A stretch of DNA of 64,000 nucleotides from Verrucomicrobiales bacterium (GCA_002698785.1 PAAG01000020.1:110022-174021), one strand, 5' to 3'. Shown: positions 9,759-18,299, numbered from the stretch's first letter. Notes: a model not told the origin generated them from the letters alone. Program-made: numbers and translations.

Positions 9759-10880
9759 TCAACCTCGCAAGGAAGAGATATACCAATGCCATAGTGCCGG
9801 ACCGGTAAACAACCAGATAAATGCACCCAGCGCCAAGTATGGGCCAAATGGCAAAGGTCGTGCCCATTCCTCTTTGGCCACCAGCTTTTGGAGTAATCCG
9901 ATGATTGCCCCCAGGATAGAAGCCGCAAATATCGTGAAAATCACTGACTGCCATCCCATGAACGCTCCAATCATGGCGATAAACTTCACATCGCCGTAGC
10001 CCATGGCCTCTCTGGGAACGACCGCACTTTTCGTTTTCCCGGACACTTTCTTCACGTCCTCCAAAGCAATCTTCTTTTCGTCGACGAGAAACCCATCGCC
10101 GAGCACAGCGAATGTGTCGAACTCACGTTTCTCCTCGTTGATGTAAAGTTCGGTCGCGCCCATAACAAGCTTGTCCCATTCGCGGAAGAACACGTCATTC
10201 CATTCCAGTTTGTCTTCACCAAGCTGGATGATGATTTCTGTCTCTTCGCCTCCAGGCTGAGAGATCTCAAAATCTGTGGGCTCTTCGAACTCAAATTTGA
10301 TCTTTCCGAACATCATCTTGCCCATCAGAACGACGAGCCAGAGAAGGCCGTAACCGATCGCTGCCCCAGCTATTCCGGCGAGTCCACCTTTCCACCAGAT
10401 CTCCTGGGCGTGTAGGGCGGGAATCGCAAAACTGGCAACAATCCCTACGACCATTCCCCCGACTGTAATGGAGTTGGGGATGATGAAGTGATCTATGTCA
10501 ATAAACGTGGCTGAGATCAACAATGCCGCGAGCACCCAGAGGGCGATTGCCCCACCCATGCCTAAATCAGTACCAATGCTTTGATTCCAGATTGCGAGAA
10601 AACAGATGCCGGTGATCAATTCCACCATGAAATAGCGGAATGCGATCGGTTGCTCGCACCACTTGCATTTCCCTCTCAGCATCAGCCAGGTGACGAGCGG
10701 GATGTTCAAATACATCGGTATCTGAGTTTTGCAGTTCGGGCAGAACGAGCGCTTTGGCTCGTTCACACTCAAGCCATTCGGAACGCGATAGATCACGACG
10801 TTCAGGAACGAGCCGATACAGGCACCAATGGCAAACGCCGTGGCGGGAAGCAGGTAAGTCAGGATCAGGTCAGAAACCAT
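9759..10880 (-). CDS. pilD: Prepilin peptidase / N-methyltransferase (type IV leader peptidase) with long cytoplasmic insert
   Basis: Inner-membrane aspartic protease that cleaves and usually methylates type IV pilin and type II pseudopilin precursors. 373 residues against about 290 for PilD. It has the N-terminal methyltransferase-type domain with paired zinc cysteines (CPNC and CKWC), several membrane segments, and the two catalytic aspartates in FIDIDHFIIPN and GYGDVKF. Between them sits an extra acidic hydrophilic block of about 85 residues (from MMFGKIKFEFEEP to about VVPREAM). Such inserts occur in Verrucomicrobia and Planctomycetes homologues; its role is unknown. No pilin genes are nearby. 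It lies 24 bases downstream of the mtnA start. Confidence 0.9.
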   Translation of the reverse strand: MVSDLILTYLLPATAFAIGACIGSFLNVVIYRVPNGLSVNEPKRSFCPNCKTQIPMYLNIPLVTWLMLRGKCKWCEQPIAFRYFMVELITGICFLAIWNQSIGTDLGMGGAIALWVLAALLISATFIDIDHFIIPNSITVGGMVVGIVASFAIPALHAQEIWWKGGLAGIAGAAIGYGLLWLVVLMGKMMFGKIKFEFEEPTDFEISQPGGEETEIIIQLGEDKLEWNDVFFREWDKLVMGATELYINEEKREFDTFAVLGDGFLVDEKKIALEDVKKVSGKTKSAVVPREAMGYGDVKFIAMIGAFMGWQSVIFTIFAASILGAIIGLLQKLVAKEEWARPLPFGPYLALGAFIWLFTGPALWHWYISSLRG

Positions 10881-11007
10881 TTGCGAGCGGGTTCCCGCAA
10901 TTTCGGTTAACGTCCCCGAAAAGTCTAGAAATTATAGAAATTTATTCTTCCAGTTCACGCCCACGAATGCTCGAGAACGGGAAAATGAAGTCGGAGCCGG
11001 GCTCGGA

Positions 11008-11187
11008 TTAGTTGTAACCGAGGCTTCGAAAGGTCTGATCCTGCCAGCGATAGACGTCCTGACGAGTCTGACCAAGCCCCTGACCACTGATTCCACCAGC
11101 ATTGTCATCATTTTTTGTGGTCTGGCAGCTCGTCAGTGTAAGAGACGTGAGAACCACAGCGGCGAACAATATACGTGACAGTTTCAT
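11008..11187 (-). CDS. Small lipoprotein, 59 residues
   Basis: Short reading frame read directly from the sequence. It begins MKLSRILFAAVVLTSLTLTSC, a complete type II signal peptide with lipobox LTSC, so Cys21 should be lipidated. The mature part is QTTKNDDNAGGISGQGLGQT followed by RQDVYRWQDQTFRSLGYN, a short basic/aromatic tail. No domain is recognised. The gene sits alone in the interval between the prepilin peptidase and the next lipoprotein, on the same strand as both; the remaining ~110-120 bases on each side show no other gene. Function unknown, but the signal peptide and clean stop make it a likely real gene. Confidence 0.75.
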   Translation of the reverse strand: MKLSRILFAAVVLTSLTLTSCQTTKNDDNAGGISGQGLGQTRQDVYRWQDQTFRSLGYN

Positions 11188-11292
11188 GGTGAAGTAGGAA
11201 GACCGGTTTGGATATCTTGACCATAATCACGATTTTTGAGGTTCGTCGATAAAAAAGGTGGTTCGAGGAGGCACTTCCCATTCATCGAATTC

Positions 11293-11997
11293 CTACGCCG
11301 AAATCACGAACTCCCCTCCACTGAGCCATTTTTCGATCATTTGATCGGAGAGAATTTTCCCGACGACCCGATAGTTTGAGTCAGCCAGTGGATTGCGCCC
11401 TACAAGAGGCTCGCTCTTCACCACAGCATCGGGCTTGTAGTATGAAGAGTGTACGAATCGCAGTTCTCCGTTATGATTCATCACAAAGCCAACATGGGTA
11501 TCCAATCCGACGATATAGATGCCCGGACCGCTTTCTCTTATGTGGGTTGCCACTTCCTCAACCGGTTTTGCGACCATGACCATTATGGAGTCGCGATTCG
11601 AGAAAACCTCGATGATCTTCTGTGATGCCTGTTGGGCCACACGGTACCGATTCATTCTGAAACCGGCATCCTGTAGTGTAGTCGAAACGAAATATCCGCA
11701 CGCGATTTCGCCTTCACCAGGCACCTCCGTCGTCCCGTTGAAATCCCACTTTGTTCCATACCAAGCCGGGAAACAGTCTTCAGCAAAGAAACGGAGTAAC
11801 TCCTTTCTCGCTTCATCGAGGACAGACTGCCTTTTTTGGTCAGATGCTGCCAGATACTCTGCAGCCCAATCGTTTCGTTTCTGTTCAAGTGCCTCACACG
11901 CTTGGATGTAAGGGTTCGCGTCACTGACGACCTGTCCGCAACCAGTAAACGGTAGCAACACGAACAAAAGAAGGATCCTGAGGAAGTGTTTTGTCAT
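11293..11997 (-). CDS. Lipoprotein with papain/NlpC-like fold (putative cysteine peptidase or amidase)
   Basis: 234 residues from the ATG at 11997, which gives MTKHFLRILLLFVLLPFTGC, a lipoprotein signal with lipobox FTGC; the frame is open 35 codons further upstream but that part overlaps the next gene. The mature part contains ACGYFVSTTLQDAGF, which looks like the catalytic-Cys helix of NlpC/P60 or CHAP-type enzymes, and THVGFVMNHNGELRFVH, which looks like the catalytic-His strand. Expected at the outer or inner membrane, with a peptide or amide bond as target. It is the last of three same-strand genes (CPBP protease, 145-residue protein, this). Confidence 0.7.
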   Translation of the reverse strand: MTKHFLRILLLFVLLPFTGCGQVVSDANPYIQACEALEQKRNDWAAEYLAASDQKRQSVLDEARKELLRFFAEDCFPAWYGTKWDFNGTTEVPGEGEIACGYFVSTTLQDAGFRMNRYRVAQQASQKIIEVFSNRDSIMVMVAKPVEEVATHIRESGPGIYIVGLDTHVGFVMNHNGELRFVHSSYYKPDAVVKSEPLVGRNPLADSNYRVVGKILSDQMIEKWLSGGEFVISA

Positions 11998-12052
11998 CCT
12001 CCTTAGTATTCGTGGCGAACGATATGTTTCTTTCACCGAAGAATGGAATTCT

Positions 12053-12490
12053 TCAGAGATCAGTTTTCGGGAGCGGATCGCCAAGGAGTTCCTTTGCGGC
12101 AAAAATGGCTGTCCCGACTACAAACACTCTGTATCTAGGATCGTCCGGGCCGCCAAACGGAATTTTGTCTGTCTCGACTTCGAGACCACGAGCCTCCAGC
12201 CTGTTTTGCAGCTCACTTGCGTTAGGTTCTTTCGAGAAAAAACCTACGCAGTGGAGATGCTTCTGGCTGAGTATCTTCTTCCTGAAATACTCAACAGCTT
12301 TGTCTTCTTTGTCTGTGCAAAACTCTGCATCGCTCTCAATGCCTCTTTCTGAATAGCAGACGTACCATTCCCCGGCGCCTCCCTTATTCAGGCAGAATAC
12401 GTCTGAAGAACCTCCTCGCGTTCCAACTCGGAAACTCGCAGGATTGCACCCCTGATCGACGAGATAATCGAATACTTCCTCTGCCTTCAT
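12053..12490 (-). CDS. Hypothetical cytoplasmic protein, 145 residues
   Basis: No signal peptide or membrane segment. The segment GEWYVCYSERGIESDAEFCTDKEDKAVEYFRKKIL resembles in style the WxVYYSERG...F.sE.eA motif seen in some immunity proteins of polymorphic toxins (judged from memory, so weak); quoted parts span about residues 40-75. A second conserved-looking part is CVGFFSKEPNASELQNRL followed by PRYRVFVVGTAIFAAKE. It starts nine bases after the CPBP protease gene and ends 55 bases before the papain-like lipoprotein, suggesting a three-gene transcript. Function not recognised. Confidence 0.6.
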   Translation of the reverse strand: MKAEEVFDYLVDQGCNPASFRVGTRGGSSDVFCLNKGGAGEWYVCYSERGIESDAEFCTDKEDKAVEYFRKKILSQKHLHCVGFFSKEPNASELQNRLEARGLEVETDKIPFGGPDDPRYRVFVVGTAIFAAKELLGDPLPKTDL

Positions 12491-12499
12491 ATGCCTCCG

Positions 12500-12997
12500 T
12501 CAGGTCAGGAACTGAGCGCCCCCAAGTCCTTTCCACAAACCAACCAAAATCCAGTGACAAAGGATAGAAGTCCAAATCGATCCTGTGAATTTCCGAATCA
12601 ATGCAAAGTAGACTCCGAAAACTGCGACCATCGTGAGGAATCGAGGGTCCAGGAAATACGGAATCGCCTCCGGTAGAAACAACCGGGCCCCTACCGGATG
12701 CCAGGTGACGAAGAAGACTGTCGAGATACTAATCGAAACCACTGATTGAGGCAGATTGAGTAACCCTCGGAAAAATAACTCTTCGCAAATTGCGGGAAAG
12801 ATCATAGCAACGAGCAGGATCTTCCCCATTTCTCTTACCGTGGGTCTGGAGTCCAGATTGATGAAATCCGGTAAAACGAGATAAGCGCCTCCGGCCAACA
12901 CCAACACCCCCAGAATCGAAGCCGATGCCTTGCCGACCGGCGGAATAGTTCGGAGCTCTGTCAGGAGTCTAACAGAACTGGCGCGAATAGATTCCAT
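12500..12997 (-). CDS. CPBP-family intramembrane glutamic protease
   Basis: 165-residue integral membrane protein of the CPBP / Abi (CAAX-processing-like) family. Hydrophobic segments surround the first active-site motif CEELFFRGLL (EExxxR), the second is FFVTWHPVG with the histidine, and a third conserved His is in SILCHWILVGLW. It is shorter than many members, having few N-terminal membrane helices. In Gram-positive bacteria such proteins give self-immunity to bacteriocins; in Gram-negatives the role is mostly unknown. It leads a short same-strand run with the 145-residue protein and the papain-like lipoprotein. Confidence 0.85.
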   Translation of the reverse strand: MESIRASSVRLLTELRTIPPVGKASASILGVLVLAGGAYLVLPDFINLDSRPTVREMGKILLVAMIFPAICEELFFRGLLNLPQSVVSISISTVFFVTWHPVGARLFLPEAIPYFLDPRFLTMVAVFGVYFALIRKFTGSIWTSILCHWILVGLWKGLGGAQFLT

Positions 12998-13018
12998 GGT
13001 AATGGCGAAAGTCAGCTA

Positions 13019-14554
13019 CTATTTCGCAGGAGGGTCAGGCTCACGGTAAAACCACGCGGGGAAGGAAGCCGCTTTTGTCCCTCCTTCTTTTCGATGAAGG
13101 AACTTTGTTCCCCGATCTTTCAGGAGAGGCATCTCCTTTCCATGAGTTTCTTCCAATAGCTCAAAGAGTTTTCCATTCAACTCTTCGACCTTGTCTGCAT
13201 ACTCCGGATCGTTGATGAGGTTTACTCTTTCCTCCGGATCGTTCTCCAGATCGAACAGTTCATCAACATCCCAGACACCGTGGTAGCGGATGTATTTGAA
13301 TCGCTCACCGAGGACGGCATGTGTGGTAGGCGTGTGAGGGTAGTTCCGCTCCCAATAGTATTCGTAGAGCATGTAATCCCGCCATTCTTCTGATTCCCCG
13401 GTGAGCAGAGGTTTCATACTACGGCCATCCATGTGGTCTGGAATCTCTGCACCAGCAAAATCCAGCATTGTAGGGGCAACGTCGATATTCGCTACGACTT
13501 GGGATAAGGTTTGTCCGGCCTCAACTGCTTTTGGATACCTAAGAAGCATGGGGATCCTGACAGATGCCTCGTAGGCGTTTCGTTTGTCGATCAAGCCTTT
13601 CTCTCCAAACAGGAAGCCGTTGTCACCCAGATAAAGGATGATGGTGTTGTCGAGTTCACCGCGCTCCTTGAGCAAATCCATCAACTGCCCCGTGCTCTCG
13701 TCTACGGCCTTGATCGTCTCACAATACCGCTTGTAGTAGGTCCCGAGATCTAGATCGCTGTAATAGGCGAATTCCACGCCATGCCGGCTGTTCTTTTGAT
13801 TCTGAACCCACATTGGGACATCCCGAAAGGCATCTGGCAGCTCGACCCAGGTCTTCGGTGGCTCAAAAGTTTCCTCTTCGTAGGCATACGCATGGCGGTT
13901 TGCCGGAAGAAAGTCAGCATGGACCGCTTTGTGAGAAAGATACATGAGCCATGGTTTCTCTTCTCCCCGATCTCCGATCCAGTCCGTAGCGTATTTTGTC
14001 AGGACATCGGTGATGTAGCCTTCCTGGGGAACGCGCTCGCCATTTACATTTAATCCATCCCGGCTTACCTGCGGGACATAGCGCCCTTTTACCTTGGCAT
14101 CGGCGGGATCGGCAAAGTATACCCCCTGCCCTTTGAACGCGACCCAGTGATTAAACCCGGGTTGCGGATCATCAATGTCACCGCCCATGTGCCATTTTCC
14201 TACGAAGGCGGTTTCGTAACCGACGTCCTGAAGATACTTGGGGAAGTATGTCAGATCCCTTTCGATAGGATTGTAGTTATCGACGACCCTGTGATTGTGA
14301 GCGTAGAGACCTGTAAGGATGGAAGCCCGGCTCGGTGAGCAGAGAGAGGTAGTGACGACAGCGTTCTCCAGATAAGCCCCCTCTGCAGCGAGCTTGTCGA
14401 GGTTTGGGGTTTCGAGAAATGGATGACCTAGAAACCCGAGGGCGTCATAGCGATGGTCATCCGTCAGCACGATCAGAATATTGGGCCGCTCCGACTCGGC
14501 AGCCCAAAGCCCGGTTGATAGGAAAAGAAGTCCCAGAAGTAAGGTTCGAAACAT
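13019..14554 (-). CDS. Secreted formylglycine-dependent sulfatase (type I)
   Basis: 511 residues from the ATG at 14554, which starts a signal peptide MFRTLLLGLLFLSTGLWAAE; 12 extra codons upstream are open but lack signal character. The alkaline-phosphatase-superfamily core begins PNILIVLTDDHRYDALG with the metal aspartates. The modification motif CSPSRASILTG carries the cysteine converted to formylglycine. Further ligands are in GKWHMGG and LGDNGFL. Such exported sulfatases remove sulfate from polysaccharides or other esters and are numerous in marine Verrucomicrobia. The substrate is not deducible and no glycoside hydrolase is adjacent. Confidence 0.95.
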   Translation of the reverse strand: MFRTLLLGLLFLSTGLWAAESERPNILIVLTDDHRYDALGFLGHPFLETPNLDKLAAEGAYLENAVVTTSLCSPSRASILTGLYAHNHRVVDNYNPIERDLTYFPKYLQDVGYETAFVGKWHMGGDIDDPQPGFNHWVAFKGQGVYFADPADAKVKGRYVPQVSRDGLNVNGERVPQEGYITDVLTKYATDWIGDRGEEKPWLMYLSHKAVHADFLPANRHAYAYEEETFEPPKTWVELPDAFRDVPMWVQNQKNSRHGVEFAYYSDLDLGTYYKRYCETIKAVDESTGQLMDLLKERGELDNTIILYLGDNGFLFGEKGLIDKRNAYEASVRIPMLLRYPKAVEAGQTLSQVVANIDVAPTMLDFAGAEIPDHMDGRSMKPLLTGESEEWRDYMLYEYYWERNYPHTPTTHAVLGERFKYIRYHGVWDVDELFDLENDPEERVNLINDPEYADKVEELNGKLFELLEETHGKEMPLLKDRGTKFLHRKEGGTKAASFPAWFYREPDPPAK

Positions 14555-14747
14555 GGTCGGGATGGTAGGTAGAGGAACACACGAGGTCAACTGTCGACCA
14601 CATTCAGATTCACTTTCACCGGAGTGGAAAGAATCTTATCAATCGCTGGTGAGTCGTTGATCGAGTTGATGGCGAAAAAAATAGCCCGAAAAATTCTTAC
14701 ATTTTCTTCCGACTCATAATCAACGCCTTACAAGGGATGGCAAAAAG

Positions 14748-14766
14748 TTGGCACGCGGGGTGCAAT
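14748..14766 (+). promoter_or_regulatory. Sigma-54 (-24/-12) promoter for the YRG small protein
   Basis: TTGGCACGCGGGGTGCAAT fits the RpoN consensus (TGGCACG, four bases, TTGCA) with GG at 14750-14751 and GC at 14762-14763, exactly the required spacing. It would start transcription near 14774 and leave a leader of about 66 bases before the ATG at 14840. The upstream ~190 bases back to the sulfatase start show no gene and could hold enhancer-binding sites, but I see no clear palindrome there. Confidence 0.75.
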
Positions 14767-14839
14767 ACAAAAGAAACAGAAATTGAGGGAGTCCCTCAAA
14801 CCGACCAAAACAGTTTAAAACCAAACCAAAATTACTACT

Positions 14840-15028
14840 ATGAACAACACTATCTCCTACCGTGGCGCTTCCGCAGACCAATCCGAAGTTCGCATTCCTC
14901 AGCTCCTTCAGCAGCAGGGATCACGTCTCGTCCAGTATCGCGGCAACGTTGGCGAAGCCTCCATCGGACACGTATTCCAGAAGCGGACCATTTCCTACCG
15001 TGGCGCAAAAGCTGACATGAACGTCTAA
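14840..15028 (+). CDS. Small protein with three YRG motifs
   Basis: 62 residues. YRG occurs at residues 7-9, 33-35 and 53-55; the first and last are in near-identical contexts, ISYRGASAD and ISYRGAKAD, and the DNA is also repeated there. No signal peptide or membrane segment. A YRG motif is typical of the DUF4278 family of small proteins (from memory), whose function is not known. It forms a monocistronic unit: sigma-54 promoter upstream, strong terminator 28 bases downstream. That layout, together with repeat conservation, supports a real and regulated gene. Function unknown. Confidence 0.8.
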   Translation: MNNTISYRGASADQSEVRIPQLLQQQGSRLVQYRGNVGEASIGHVFQKRTISYRGAKADMNV

Positions 15029-15056
15029 TTTCTCCCCTGATAGTACCGCACACTTC

Positions 15057-15088
15057 AAAAAGGGCAGCCAGCGATGGTTGCCCTTTTT
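15057..15088 (+). terminator. Rho-independent terminator after the YRG gene
   Basis: A 14-bp stem (AAAAAGGGCAGCCA paired with TGGTTGCCCTTTTT, one G-T pair) closed by a GCGA tetraloop of the GNRA type, with the T run forming the lower stem and following it. It separates the YRG gene from the PanB-like gene at 15127. Confidence 0.85.
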
Positions 15089-15126
15089 CTTTGCCAATTT
15101 CCGGAAGGTTTCCATAGTCTCTTGCT

Positions 15127-15936
15127 ATGCTGAGACCCCGCAAACGCTACACTGTATACGACCTGCAAAATCTGAAAGGGAAGCGTGTTCTCACGCACAT
15201 CCATGTGAAATCTCCGGACGAAGCGGCCGCAGCCGAAGCCGCAGGGGTCGACTTAATGAGCTGTAGCTTTGACTCTCCTGAAGCGCAGGCCCGACTTCCC
15301 CTGCTGGTTGAAGCGGCTCCGAACAGTTTCCTTTCCTGTGCAAGCCCTCACGGGATGGCATCTCCAGAGGAAGCGATCCGCATTGGATTCCGTGCGCTCG
15401 AACTGGGAGCGAGTTCCGTCTATTGCTCAGGCAGCCCCTTTCTTATCGAGGCAATGGCCGAAGAAGGTATCCCCGTCGTCGGGCACTTGGGAATGGTGCC
15501 CCGCCACGTTACCTGGACGGGCTACCGGGCGATAGGAAAAACCGCGGAAGAAGCCACTCAGCTTTTCATGCGAATGAAGGAACTGGAAGATGCGGGTGCC
15601 TATGCAGCAGAACTGGAAGTCGTTCCTCACCAATTAGCCAACTACCTGACAAAGAATACTTCCATGTTGCTGATGAGCCTGGGATCAGGGTCGGGATGTG
15701 ATACACAGTTTCTCTTTTCTGACGATATCCTTGGTGACTATGACGAAAGGCTACCTCGACACGCGAAAGCCTATCGGGATTTCAGAGCAGAGTTCGACCG
15801 GCTGCAGAAAGAACGGATTGCAGCGTTCGGCGAATATATTGCCGATGTGGAAAAAGGAGCTTTCCCCGAAAAGAGTAACCTCGTGGAAATGCCGGAAGAG
15901 GAGATGACGAAGTTTCTCGAATACGTGGATCGCTGA
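15127..15936 (+). CDS. Divergent ketopantoate hydroxymethyltransferase (PanB)-like protein
   Basis: 269 residues of the PEP/pyruvate TIM-barrel superfamily. PanB-like features are AAGVDLMSCSFDS, GIPVVGHLGMVPRHVTWTGY, a late ELEVVPHQLANYLTK and GSGSGCDTQFLFSDDILGDY, corresponding to the usual GIGAG..cDGQvLV..DmLG. Two of the usual metal-binding acidic residues seem to be absent: the segments where PanB has an Asp and a Glu read SCASPHGMAS and VYCSGSPF. It may be a non-PanB lyase of the same fold, or an altered PanB. panD is 37 kb away. Upstream sits a terminator, so it has its own promoter. Confidence 0.65.
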   Translation: MLRPRKRYTVYDLQNLKGKRVLTHIHVKSPDEAAAAEAAGVDLMSCSFDSPEAQARLPLLVEAAPNSFLSCASPHGMASPEEAIRIGFRALELGASSVYCSGSPFLIEAMAEEGIPVVGHLGMVPRHVTWTGYRAIGKTAEEATQLFMRMKELEDAGAYAAELEVVPHQLANYLTKNTSMLLMSLGSGSGCDTQFLFSDDILGDYDERLPRHAKAYRDFRAEFDRLQKERIAAFGEYIADVEKGAFPEKSNLVEMPEEEMTKFLEYVDR

Positions 15937-16130
15937 TCGTCCTTTCTGACGGTCTTTTCCGCCAAACAGACACGAGAGTAATCTCTGTCTCGATAGGAGC
16001 GTGGAGCGAGAAAGATCAACAAACGCTCTGCAAACCATTCTCTAACAACTTGTTACCACCCCTTCTGGAAACACTTGGGAAACAAAACTGACACAGACGT
16101 GGTCGTTAATATTTCTTAAACAATTCAAAT

Positions 16131-16149
16131 TTGGCATGTAAGCTGCGGA
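16131..16149 (+). promoter_or_regulatory. Sigma-54 (-24/-12) promoter for the glycosyltransferase
   Basis: TTGGCATGTAAGCTGCGGA has GG at 16133-16134 and GC at 16145-16146, the exact RpoN spacing. The -24 element TGGCATG is one base from consensus, the -12 element CTGCG is weaker. Transcription would begin near 16157, about 33 bases before the ATG at 16190. Confidence 0.65.
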
Positions 16150-16189
16150 GTTTTCTGGGAGCAGGAAGAAGTTCAACCCGCATTTGGTC

Positions 16190-17518
16190 ATGTTTGAGAG
16201 TTCCCACCCCACGGTCGAGTCAGTCCCCGGTAGCAGTTCTGACAATCACGAATTTGCGAATTTAATCCTGGTGGTTCGAGCGGACCCCATTATTTGCGGA
16301 CATTCCACGGAAGCGAGAAACCTCGCTGAAGCGGCTATTGCCAAAGGGTTCCGCTCCGCACACATCGTGACCTACCCTATTGAAACGCTGGAAAATAGCA
16401 GCCTTCCTCTCAAACCGCTTGAGACAATATCGGAATACTCACCAGGCATCGAAGTTCAACGCCCCGAACCGATTGGCGATTACAAAGTTCTCGACGGCCG
16501 GTTAGGGTATGCGATCAGCGGACAGTTGATTGATTTGATCAACCAATTGCCAGGAAAGACGATCATCATGGATTTATATCTGGTCCCCCATGGGCAGATG
16601 GTGCTGAATGCTGTCGACAGCTTCCGTGGTCTCAAAGAATCACCCGACGTCGTCACGATTGGTGAGGCTGTGGGGTCCGATATCACAAACGTGGTGACGA
16701 ACGCGCTTGCGTCCGGTCAGGTGGGAGCGGCTCAAATGGTTCTCTCCAACTACCTCCACCACGATCTCCCCGTTGCAGTCAGCCAATTTACCAAAGACAT
16801 GATTGTCGATGCCGGGGCCAAGGTTGATAGCAAATTGGGCACGGACTTCGCTTCGCGATTGAAAGAGCGAGTCGAAATCAGCTTTCCAGCAATTGATACT
16901 TCGGCCTATACCGGGCTTAAGGATCGGCCAGAGTTTGTGAATTCCGTACTCGAAGAGCGCGAACTGGAAGCCGATGGTTACGTAATGTTTCTCTCGCGAA
17001 TTGCACCTGCGAAAGGTGTTGATGACCTGATTGCAGCATACAAGTCCAGCGAATTGTATGGCGCCAAGAAACTCATCATCTGTGGCAATGGCCCCATGAA
17101 AGAAGAGGTCAAGGCGATGGCTGCCGAAGATGATTCTATCAGGGTGCTCGACGACGTCAGTGACGAAGAAAAAGGTGTTTTGATGCACGGAGCGTTCGCC
17201 TATTGCCTTCCAAGTAAGCCGAAGCCCGAGTTCATCGAAACATTTGGCATCGCTGTTGCAGAGAAAATGCTGGCAGGAGGTCTGGGACCGGTTATAACTA
17301 CGCGCACTGGAGGAATTCCCGAGGCCACCGGCGGACATTGTCTTGAGCACGAAGCAGGAAATGTAGACGAACTTCGCGAATGTCTGAATCGCGCTTACTT
17401 CATGACCAATGAAGAGCGTGAGGAGCTATCGGAGCGCGCCCGAGAATTCGCCATGAACTTTGATCGTGCTGCCATTCTCGAAAACTTGATTCAGCGCAGT
17501 CTGGTAGCAGCGGGCTAG
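16190..17518 (+). CDS. Glycosyltransferase, group 1 (GT4-like)
   Basis: 442 residues from ATG 16190; a TTG two codons upstream is possible. Cytosolic or membrane-peripheral enzyme that transfers a sugar from a nucleotide donor. The N-terminal domain opens LILVVRADPIICGHSTEARNL, with a stretch on HxxxARN typical of GT4 donor/acceptor folds. The C-terminal domain has VMFLSRIAPAKGVDDLIAAY, IICGNGPMKEEVKAMA and the E-x7-E region FIETFGIAVAEKMLAGG followed by TTRTGGIPEATGG. Acceptor unknown. It stands alone between a sigma-54 promoter and a terminator, so it is probably a single, conditionally expressed gene. Confidence 0.85.
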   Translation: MFESSHPTVESVPGSSSDNHEFANLILVVRADPIICGHSTEARNLAEAAIAKGFRSAHIVTYPIETLENSSLPLKPLETISEYSPGIEVQRPEPIGDYKVLDGRLGYAISGQLIDLINQLPGKTIIMDLYLVPHGQMVLNAVDSFRGLKESPDVVTIGEAVGSDITNVVTNALASGQVGAAQMVLSNYLHHDLPVAVSQFTKDMIVDAGAKVDSKLGTDFASRLKERVEISFPAIDTSAYTGLKDRPEFVNSVLEERELEADGYVMFLSRIAPAKGVDDLIAAYKSSELYGAKKLIICGNGPMKEEVKAMAAEDDSIRVLDDVSDEEKGVLMHGAFAYCLPSKPKPEFIETFGIAVAEKMLAGGLGPVITTRTGGIPEATGGHCLEHEAGNVDELRECLNRAYFMTNEEREELSERAREFAMNFDRAAILENLIQRSLVAAG

Positions 17519-17551
17519 CCAACAGAGCTTTCTAAAGCCATAGGAAAAAGG

Positions 17552-17590
17552 AACCGGGAGGACGGAGGGCTATATTCCTACTCCCGGTTT
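17552..17590 (+). terminator. Rho-independent terminator after the glycosyltransferase
   Basis: AACCGGGAG at 17552-17560 pairs with CTCCCGGTT at 17581-17589, loop of 20 bases, followed by a T-rich tract (TTTTCTTTT). It lies 34 bases after the stop codon. Confidence 0.75.
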
Positions 17591-17664
17591 TCTTTTCCGG
17601 TGTTTTTTTCTCGCGGATTGAAAGAACTGCAGAGCGGTTGTCGTATCTACAGACAGCCCTCCCC

Positions 17665-18285
17665 ATGAGAAATTGGAATTTCTGGACTCTTTTCTTTCTC
17701 GTATTGCTCCTCCTTTCTGGACTCGCAATCGCCTCTTACATCCGATTCACCAACGAGAACAACGCTCCAAGAGGGCTTCCCATTTCAGGTGGAAGGCCTA
17801 TGGAGGTTGAAATCGACTCCGAATACTTCCAGCAGTTCGATCGGCGCTGGTCACGCGAAAAGCTGGGACCGAGTGAGGGGCTACTCGCTCACTATGGATG
17901 CACAGTATGCGCAACAGCGATGGCTTTGACATCGAAGGAGATCGAGATAGATCCTTCCGAACTGAACCGGAGTCTCAATGAGAATCACGGATTTACCGAG
18001 TCCGGGCTGCTGATCTGGAAAGGTATCGAGGCGGTAACTGAAGATCAGTTTACCGTCGATGTGATCAATAAACCGACCTACAACGTTATCGACGATCAGC
18101 TAGCCAAGGGAAATCCAGTGATCGCAAAGGTGTTTTACAACAGCGAGATCTGGCACTGGGTGCTCATTGTCGGGAAAACCGGCACCGAATACCTGATGCA
18201 CGATCCGCTGGGAGATCGGCCCTTCGAATCGACGAAAGAGTATCCCCATGGGATTTTCGCAGTGCGGTATCTGCTTGAGAAGTAA
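17665..18285 (+). CDS. Membrane-anchored C39-like cysteine peptidase domain protein
   Basis: 206 residues from ATG 17665 (MRNWNFWTLFFLVLLLLSG...), which starts with a single N-terminal membrane segment; an earlier TTG at 17638 is less likely. The domain resembles peptidase C39-like proteins: Gln in FQQFDRRW, catalytic Cys in HYGCTVCATAMAL, His in WHWVLIVGKTG and Asp in MHDPLGDRPF. These residues are in the expected order, so an active periplasmic or surface cysteine peptidase is plausible. It stands alone, convergent with putA and 14 bases from the putA stop. Confidence 0.8.
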   Translation: MRNWNFWTLFFLVLLLLSGLAIASYIRFTNENNAPRGLPISGGRPMEVEIDSEYFQQFDRRWSREKLGPSEGLLAHYGCTVCATAMALTSKEIEIDPSELNRSLNENHGFTESGLLIWKGIEAVTEDQFTVDVINKPTYNVIDDQLAKGNPVIAKVFYNSEIWHWVLIVGKTGTEYLMHDPLGDRPFESTKEYPHGIFAVRYLLEK

Positions 18286-18299
18286 ACCCTCACCTGCTT

